NCBI GenBank assembly: GCA_002715785.1
Contig: PBAA01000008.1
Coordinates: 35,537-47,589 of the forward strand
Origin: Gammaproteobacteria bacterium
Lineage (GTDB): Bacteria; Pseudomonadota; Gammaproteobacteria; Pseudomonadales; Azotimanducaceae
Direction of reading: 5' to 3'
Length of the DNA stretch: 12,053 nt
Positions within the stretch are counted from its first letter, which is position 1. Every line of letters starts with the position of its first letter. The translations under genes were made by a program, and so were the position numbers. This document shows positions 7,723 to 12,053 of the stretch, piece after piece. Below the pieces are notes generated by a model. That model did not search any database. It was not told where the DNA came from and saw only the letters and a program-made list of their open reading frames with translations.

Positions 7723-9026
7723 TACAAAGGTCTCCCGCGATACGGACACTTACCAGTCCGAATATGTTCTTCGAAATCCTCTCGGAAATACTTGAGAGCT
7801 GATTGCAGCGGCTCGATCGCACCCGTTGCATGCAAACAAAAGGTATTACCCGGCGCACCGATAAATTGCGCATTGCGATCGAGTACTTCTAGATCGCCCT
7901 CTTGACCTCGACCTTCCTCGATGTCCAAAAGAAGTGCTTCAATCCATGGCAAGCCTTCACGGCACGGCGTACAAAAACCACACGACTCCTGCGCGAAAAA
8001 ATGTTGCAAGTTACGCGACATATCCACCGGGCAAATGGAGTTGTCCATGAGAATCATGGTGCCCGTACCCATCCGACTCCCCGCCGCTTGAATGGTGCCG
8101 TAATCCATCGCCAAGTCGAAATGTTCTTCCACCAAGAAGTCGGTCGAAGCACCCCCCGGGAGAATTCCCTTGAGTTCAAATCCATCACGCATGCCGCCCG
8201 CGTGTTGTTCAACCAGTTCTCGAATCGGTGTGCCAATTGGCAATTCCCATAATCCCGGGCGGTTGACCCGTCCGGAAATTCCGTAAATCTTGGTGCCCGC
8301 ATCTTCCGTACGGCCCAGGCCCTGATACCACTCAACACCGTGACGCACGATCCCAGGGACGTTACAAAACGTCTCAACGTTGTTAACGATGGTGGGTCTT
8401 CCCCAGGCTCCGCTTGCCGGCGGGAAAGGAGGTTTGGTTCGGGGTTGTGCCCGTTTGCCTTCGAGCGCGTTCAATAACGCCGTTTCTTCTCCGCAAATGT
8501 AGCGCCCGCCTGAGCGATGTATACGCAGGTCAAGATTGAAATCGGTACCAAAAATACCAGCCCCCAAAAAGCCTTGCGCTGTCGCGTCAGCAAGTGCCTC
8601 GACGAGACGTCGATACGGTTGATGGTATTCACCGCGTAGAAAAATATAGGCCTTCTCTGCTTGAATCGCGTACGCGCCAATGATCATTCCTTCGATCAAA
8701 ATGTGCGGATTGTGCTCCAGTAAAAAACGGTCCTTAAAGGTGCCCGGTTCCATTTCATCTGCGTTGCAGACGAGATATTTGGCACCCTCGCCCGCCGCTT
8801 CTCCCTGAGGGACAAAACTCCATTTCAAACCGGTTGGAAAACCAGCCCCACCCCGACCCCTCAGATTCGCGTCCTTTACTAGACTGACGATTTCTTCGGG
8901 GCTCATCGAGGTTAACGCCGTTCGAGCGGCCTGATACCCCTGCCCAGCCTCATATGCCGTTAGATCGACGAACCCGCCCACTTCTTCGACTCGCCCTAGC
9001 AACGGTTTGGTATCCATTAGTGACAC
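7722..9026 (-). CDS. nuoF: NADH-quinone oxidoreductase subunit F (NADH/FMN-binding)
   Basis: Catalytic entry subunit (434 residues; E. coli 445): binds NADH and FMN and holds cluster N3, passing electrons from the hydride acceptor to NuoG. The glycine-rich FMN/NADH stretch LRGRGGAGFPTGLKW is at 55-69, CNADEMEPGTFKDR at 87-100 and RYICGEETALLNALEG at 175-190. The N3 ligands are Cys349, 352, 355 (ESCGFCTPCREGLPW) and Cys397 (NTFCLHATGAIEPL). The GTG start shares a base with the nuoE stop (TAGTG) and has GGGAGG 8 bases upstream, an ideal spacing. A nearby in-frame ATG at 9017 would shorten the protein by three residues and lies 17 bases from the site, so the GTG is preferred. The stop overlaps the nuoG start by one base. 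Confidence 0.99.
   Translation of the reverse strand: MSLMDTKPLLGRVEEVGGFVDLTAYEAGQGYQAARTALTSMSPEEIVSLVKDANLRGRGGAGFPTGLKWSFVPQGEAAGEGAKYLVCNADEMEPGTFKDRFLLEHNPHILIEGMIIGAYAIQAEKAYIFLRGEYHQPYRRLVEALADATAQGFLGAGIFGTDFNLDLRIHRSGGRYICGEETALLNALEGKRAQPRTKPPFPPASGAWGRPTIVNNVETFCNVPGIVRHGVEWYQGLGRTEDAGTKIYGISGRVNRPGLWELPIGTPIRELVEQHAGGMRDGFELKGILPGGASTDFLVEEHFDLAMDYGTIQAAGSRMGTGTMILMDNSICPVDMSRNLQHFFAQESCGFCTPCREGLPWIEALLLDIEEGRGQEGDLEVLDRNAQFIGAPGNTFCLHATGAIEPLQSALKYFREDFEEHIRTGKCPYRGRPL
7732..7736 (-). promoter_or_regulatory. Shine-Dalgarno site deciding the nuoG start
   Basis: The minus strand reads GGGAG, 9 bases before the GTG at 7722. It lies inside the end of nuoF and supports translation of nuoG from the GTG that overlaps the nuoF stop rather than from the upstream GTG at 7749. 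Confidence 0.6.
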
Positions 9027-9514
9027 TATTCAAACCTCCCGAAAATCTCTCCGAGACGCTCAGCCGCCACGTTTTCGATAAGCTCATCATCAATCATCAT
9101 CGTCGGTGCTTTGTCGCAGGCTCCCAAACAGACGATCGGAAGCAGAGTGAAGCGGTCATCGTCGGTCGTTTCCCCAAACGCAATACCGAGATGTTCCTGA
9201 ATCGCCTTCCCGAGTCCATCCGCACCCATGACATAACAAGAGACGCTGTCACACACCATCACCACGTGGCGACCAACGGGTTGGCGGAAGATCAAATTGT
9301 AGAATGTCGCAATGCTATCCAGTGCATCGGCAGACATCCCCAAAAGTCGAGCGATGGCCTGGAGGCTCGTATCAGATACCCAACCGCGATGCTTCTGGAC
9401 AATCATCAACGCATCGATCGCCGCCGATTCACGGTCTGGGAGATGCGTGATCTCTGCTTCAATTTCAGCGATTTCTTCGCCGGACAATCCTTGTAATAAC
9501 TCCACTTCACTCAT
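9026..9514 (-). CDS. nuoE: NADH-quinone oxidoreductase subunit E (24 kDa, [2Fe-2S] N1a)
   Basis: Thioredoxin-fold subunit of the NADH dehydrogenase module (162 residues; E. coli 166) that binds the off-pathway binuclear cluster N1a next to the FMN of NuoF. The four ligands are Cys88 and Cys93 (VCDSVSCYVMGADGL) and Cys129 and Cys133 (LPIVCLGACDKAPTMMIDDE). The N-terminal helical part includes ALMIVQKHRGWVSDTSLQAI around 35-54 and the IATFYNLIFRQPVG segment at 68-81, both typical. The ATG overlaps the nuoCD stop by 4 bases (ATGA); no strong ribosome binding site is seen, so translation probably depends on coupling to nuoCD. The stop shares a base with the nuoF start. Confidence 0.99.
   Translation of the reverse strand: MSEVELLQGLSGEEIAEIEAEITHLPDRESAAIDALMIVQKHRGWVSDTSLQAIARLLGMSADALDSIATFYNLIFRQPVGRHVVMVCDSVSCYVMGADGLGKAIQEHLGIAFGETTDDDRFTLLPIVCLGACDKAPTMMIDDELIENVAAERLGEIFGRFE
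9035..9040 (-). promoter_or_regulatory. Shine-Dalgarno site deciding the nuoF start
   Basis: The minus strand reads GGGAGG within the last codons of nuoE (Gly-Arg-Phe region). Eight bases separate it from the GTG at 9026 and seventeen from the in-frame ATG at 9017, favouring the GTG as the nuoF start. Confidence 0.65.
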
Positions 9515-11286
9515 CGATCGACGTCTGCCATAACGAAATCGATGCTGGCAACGATGGCGATAAGATCCGACACCATGAATCCATTGCTAATCACCGGAAT
9601 CTGCTGAAGCGCTGGGAATGATGGGGTCCGAATACGCGTGCGATAAGACATCGTGCCTCCATCCGATATCGAGTAATACGAATTCCAACCCGTCCTCGCC
9701 TCAACAATCGTCGACGATTCGCCCGGTGGAATCACGGGGCCCCAACTGACGTTTAGGAAGTGATGAATCAACGTCTCGATATCCTGCATCGTGCGCTCCT
9801 TCGCAGGGGGCGTTGCCAACCGGTGGTCGGCTTTATAAGGCCCGGAGGGCATATTCTCAGCGCACTGTCGGATAATCTTTAAACTTTCCCGAATCTCGTC
9901 CACGCGGACACGGCACCGATCGTACGTATCGCCATTGGTCGCCATCGGGATCTCGAAATCGAACTGATCGTACATGCTGTAAGGTCGCTTCTTGCGCAAA
10001 TCCCAGTCGCTACCGGTGGCACGTAGCGACGGACCGGTGATGCCCCACTCAAGTCCTTCCGCAGTGTTGTATGCACCAATGCCTTTGGTCCGGCGCTGCA
10101 AGATACCGTTTTGCATCGCCATTTTTTCGTAATGATCGAGCCGCTTCGGTAGGTAATCGCAAAAATCCAGCACCATGGCATCCCAACCATCGGGAAGATC
10201 TTGGCAAACGCCGCCGATCCGGAACCAGCTCGGATGCATGCGACCGCCGGTAATCGCTTCAATGATTGAGAACAGGCGTTCACGGTCGGCGAACATATAA
10301 AACACCGGCGACATCTGCCCGACGTCCTGCGCGAACGTGCCGTAGAACAGCAAATGGCTAGCAATCCGAAACAACTCCACCAGCATCACGCGAATGACCT
10401 GGGCGCGCTCCGGCACTTTCATGCCAGCCATGTTTTCAACATTCATGACGTAGGGAAAGTTGTTGATTACCCCACCCAAGTAATCAACGCGATCCGTGTA
10501 GGGAATGTACGTGTGCCAGGATTGACGTTCAGACATCTTTTCCTGTGCGCGGTGGTGGTATCCGATATCGGGGACCGCTTGAACGATGACCTCGCCGTCA
10601 AGCTGCAACGCAATCCGAAACACCCCATGCACGCTGGGGTGGTTAGGACCTAAATTGAGGAACATGAAGTCGGTGTGCTTCGCATCGGTGTTCATCCCCC
10701 ACTCTTCGGGAACAAACTTCAGCGCATCTTGCTGTGCTTTTTGGAATTCCGGCGTCATCTTGAACGGGTCCATCTCGGTCGCCCGGGCGGGATGTTCTTT
10801 TCGCAGCGGGTGCCCTTCCCAAAGAGGCGGCGTAAGAATTCGACGGAGGTTAGGGTGGTCTTCAAACTCGATCCCAAACATGTCGAACGCCTCTCGTTCG
10901 TACCAATTGGCTACTGGATAGATCGACGAAACACTCTTAACGCGGCTGTCTGCTTCGGACAGCGGGATCTTAATTCTTATGTCGCTATTTCCCGACAGTG
11001 AAATCAGGTGATAAAACACGGTGAAGTCGGACTCCGGTTGAGTGCCGCGATGCTGTCTTGTCCGCTCGTCAATCGCGGAGACGTCAAACAGCAATTCGTA
11101 CGGTTCACTCACCTCGTCCTTCAGAAATCGGAGGACCGATTGGATCTCTTCCCGAGGAACCCAAATCGTCGGTATCTTGTCTGCCGTTTCTTGAACCGTG
11201 CAGCGTTCGGCTCCGACCTTCGTGGTGAGGTCGTCGACCACTGTCGCCACAGCGATCTCTTTTGTTGATTCAGCTACTTCAGACAC
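9511..11286 (-). CDS. nuoCD: NADH-quinone oxidoreductase fused subunits C and D
   Basis: Single polypeptide (591 residues; E. coli about 600) joining the 30 kDa subunit C to the 49 kDa subunit D of the connecting arm, where quinone is reduced. The C part fills roughly residues 1-175, with its signature NWYEREAFDMFGIEFEDHPN at 127-146 followed by GHPLRKEHPA. A linker follows, and the D part starts near 205. Quinone head-group ligands are conserved: His220 in GPNHPSVHG and Tyr269 in YTDRVDYL, equivalent to Thermus His38 and Tyr87. The C-terminus ends in FVMADVDR, typical of subunit D. The sequence around 243-251 reads GYHHRAQEK, where relatives have a glycine after Arg. Translation starts at GTG, 3 bases after the nuoB stop, with GGAAG 7 bases upstream; no ATG lies near. 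The stop overlaps nuoE by 4 bases. Confidence 0.99.
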   Translation of the reverse strand: MSEVAESTKEIAVATVVDDLTTKVGAERCTVQETADKIPTIWVPREEIQSVLRFLKDEVSEPYELLFDVSAIDERTRQHRGTQPESDFTVFYHLISLSGNSDIRIKIPLSEADSRVKSVSSIYPVANWYEREAFDMFGIEFEDHPNLRRILTPPLWEGHPLRKEHPARATEMDPFKMTPEFQKAQQDALKFVPEEWGMNTDAKHTDFMFLNLGPNHPSVHGVFRIALQLDGEVIVQAVPDIGYHHRAQEKMSERQSWHTYIPYTDRVDYLGGVINNFPYVMNVENMAGMKVPERAQVIRVMLVELFRIASHLLFYGTFAQDVGQMSPVFYMFADRERLFSIIEAITGGRMHPSWFRIGGVCQDLPDGWDAMVLDFCDYLPKRLDHYEKMAMQNGILQRRTKGIGAYNTAEGLEWGITGPSLRATGSDWDLRKKRPYSMYDQFDFEIPMATNGDTYDRCRVRVDEIRESLKIIRQCAENMPSGPYKADHRLATPPAKERTMQDIETLIHHFLNVSWGPVIPPGESSTIVEARTGWNSYYSISDGGTMSYRTRIRTPSFPALQQIPVISNGFMVSDLIAIVASIDFVMADVDR

Positions 11287-11289
11287 GTC

Positions 11290-11976
11290 TTAGCTTCCGC
11301 GCTTCTTCCCCAATAAGTCCGTCGTCAGCGGCGCGTCCCCAACGGTCGTCGGCTCCGCAAGTTCCGTCGTTTTCATGCGCTCGGGGGTGTGTTTGTCTCG
11401 TTGACTGGGGTCATACTTCGCCACGCTGCCATCGTTTCCGATCATCCATGACAATGGCCGTTCGGTGTTTTTCACGGACTCTTGCAACAAGGTTAAACCC
11501 TGCATAAATGCCTCTGGGCGCGGCGGACAACCGGGTACATAGACGTCTACTGGTAGAAATTTATCCGATCCTTGAACGACGCTATAGACGTCAAACATGC
11601 CGCCCGAGTTGGCGCACGAGCCCATTGAAATCACCCAGCGTGGTTCCAACAACTGTTCGTAAAGATGTTGGAGCACCGGTGCCATTTTCCGGAACACGGT
11701 GCCCGAAACCACAATCAAGTCGGCTTGGCGGGGCGTGGCCCGTATCACTTCTGCACCGAACCGCGAAACGTCGTGTCGGGACGTAAAACTCGTCGCCATT
11801 TCAACGTAACAGCACGACAGACCAAAATTGAATGGCCAGATGGAGTTAGAACGGCCCCAAGCCACTAGGTCTTCAAGCTTCGCGGTCAAGAACCCCTTCG
11901 CAGCGTCTTCGATGTAGGCATCTTCGACCGGTTGCATCGATGCGCCGGGTTCCGTTTTTATTAACCGCCACTCCAT
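11290..11976 (-). CDS. nuoB: NADH-quinone oxidoreductase subunit B (PSST, cluster N2)
   Basis: Connecting-arm subunit (228 residues; E. coli 220) that binds N2, the last iron-sulfur cluster, which donates electrons to quinone at the interface with NuoD and NuoH. The ligands are the tandem Cys55-Cys56 in FGLSCCYVEM, Cys121 in SMGSCANSGGMF and Cys150 in VYVPGCPPRPEAFMQG. The region TSFTSRHDVSRFGAEVIRAT at 62-81 is also typical. The C-terminal 45 or so residues are polar and less conserved, as in relatives. The ATG shares one base with the nuoA stop (TAATG), and GGAG (11988-11985) lies 8 bases upstream, so the start is well supported. The TAA stop is 3 bases before the nuoCD GTG. Confidence 0.99.
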   Translation of the reverse strand: MEWRLIKTEPGASMQPVEDAYIEDAAKGFLTAKLEDLVAWGRSNSIWPFNFGLSCCYVEMATSFTSRHDVSRFGAEVIRATPRQADLIVVSGTVFRKMAPVLQHLYEQLLEPRWVISMGSCANSGGMFDVYSVVQGSDKFLPVDVYVPGCPPRPEAFMQGLTLLQESVKNTERPLSWMIGNDGSVAKYDPSQRDKHTPERMKTTELAEPTTVGDAPLTTDLLGKKRGS

Positions 11977-12053
11977 TAGCCATTCTCCACGACGGCATAT
12001 TTCGAAGGATCTGAATGGCGCGATTTACGTCCCCACTCAAGCGCACCAGATTT
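11976..12053 (-). CDS. nuoA: NADH-quinone oxidoreductase subunit A, C-terminal end (cut by window edge)
   Basis: Only the last 25 codons and the TAA stop of this small membrane subunit are in the window. The visible peptide begins KSGALEWGRK and ends in VVENG. The GALEW motif is the conserved end of the third transmembrane helix region of NuoA, and the position directly before nuoB, overlapping it by one base, matches the universal nuoA-nuoB order. The start and the three membrane helices lie beyond the right edge, as would the operon promoter. The identification rests on a short stretch plus position, but no other reading is plausible. Confidence 0.9.
   Translation of the reverse strand, partial: KSGALEWGRKSRHSDPSKYAVVENG

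Noticed and set aside
1..12053. A novel system, mobile element, CRISPR array or RNA gene hidden in the operon
   Set aside because: Almost every base lies within a recognised nuo gene with intact motifs; no inserted gene, long repeat, terminator-like hairpin or RNA-like structure was found on either strand by eye.

Overview
This window is the interior of a single respiratory operon: the nuo cluster for the proton-pumping NADH:quinone oxidoreductase (complex I, NDH-1). Every gene lies on the minus strand, so the operon reads from the right edge of the window to the left. The order is nuoA (only its last 25 codons), nuoB, nuoCD (fused), nuoE, nuoF, nuoG, nuoH, nuoI, nuoJ, nuoK, nuoL and nuoM (first 234 codons, cut by the left edge). 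Only nuoN and the rest of nuoA and nuoM are missing and should lie just outside.

The organism is most likely a gammaproteobacterium, with moderate confidence. The operon is of the Escherichia coli type: nuoC and nuoD are one gene, NuoG is a large subunit of about 915 residues that keeps the extra N7 iron-sulfur cluster, and NuoB, NuoI, NuoK and NuoM read almost motif for motif like their enterobacterial and pseudomonad relatives. Base composition is intermediate. Species cannot be named from this window, and E. coli-type operons have also spread to other phyla.

Layout: 9026-11286 (nuoCD, nuoE) plus nuoB encode the connecting arm and the N1a centre. 4975-9026 (nuoF, nuoG) encode the NADH dehydrogenase module. 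3409-4975 (nuoH, nuoI) encode the quinone-channel membrane subunit and the ferredoxin-like subunit. 1-3386 (nuoJ, nuoK, nuoL, nuoM) encodes the proton-pumping membrane arm. Electrons pass from NADH to FMN and N3 in NuoF, through the clusters of NuoG, then NuoI and NuoB (N2), to quinone at the NuoB/NuoD/NuoH interface. NuoH, J, K, L and M couple this to proton export.

The genes are packed head to tail, most overlapping by 1 to 4 bases. The only spacers are 3 bases (nuoB/nuoCD), 13 bases (nuoH/nuoI) and 22 bases (nuoI/nuoJ). Four genes appear to use non-ATG starts: GTG for nuoCD, nuoF and nuoG, and TTG for nuoM. All catalytic, cofactor and proton-channel residues that I checked are present, so the complex looks functional. 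No RNA gene, mobile element, CRISPR array, promoter or terminator is visible. I found no undescribed system here; the points worth a second look are small ones within a conventional operon.
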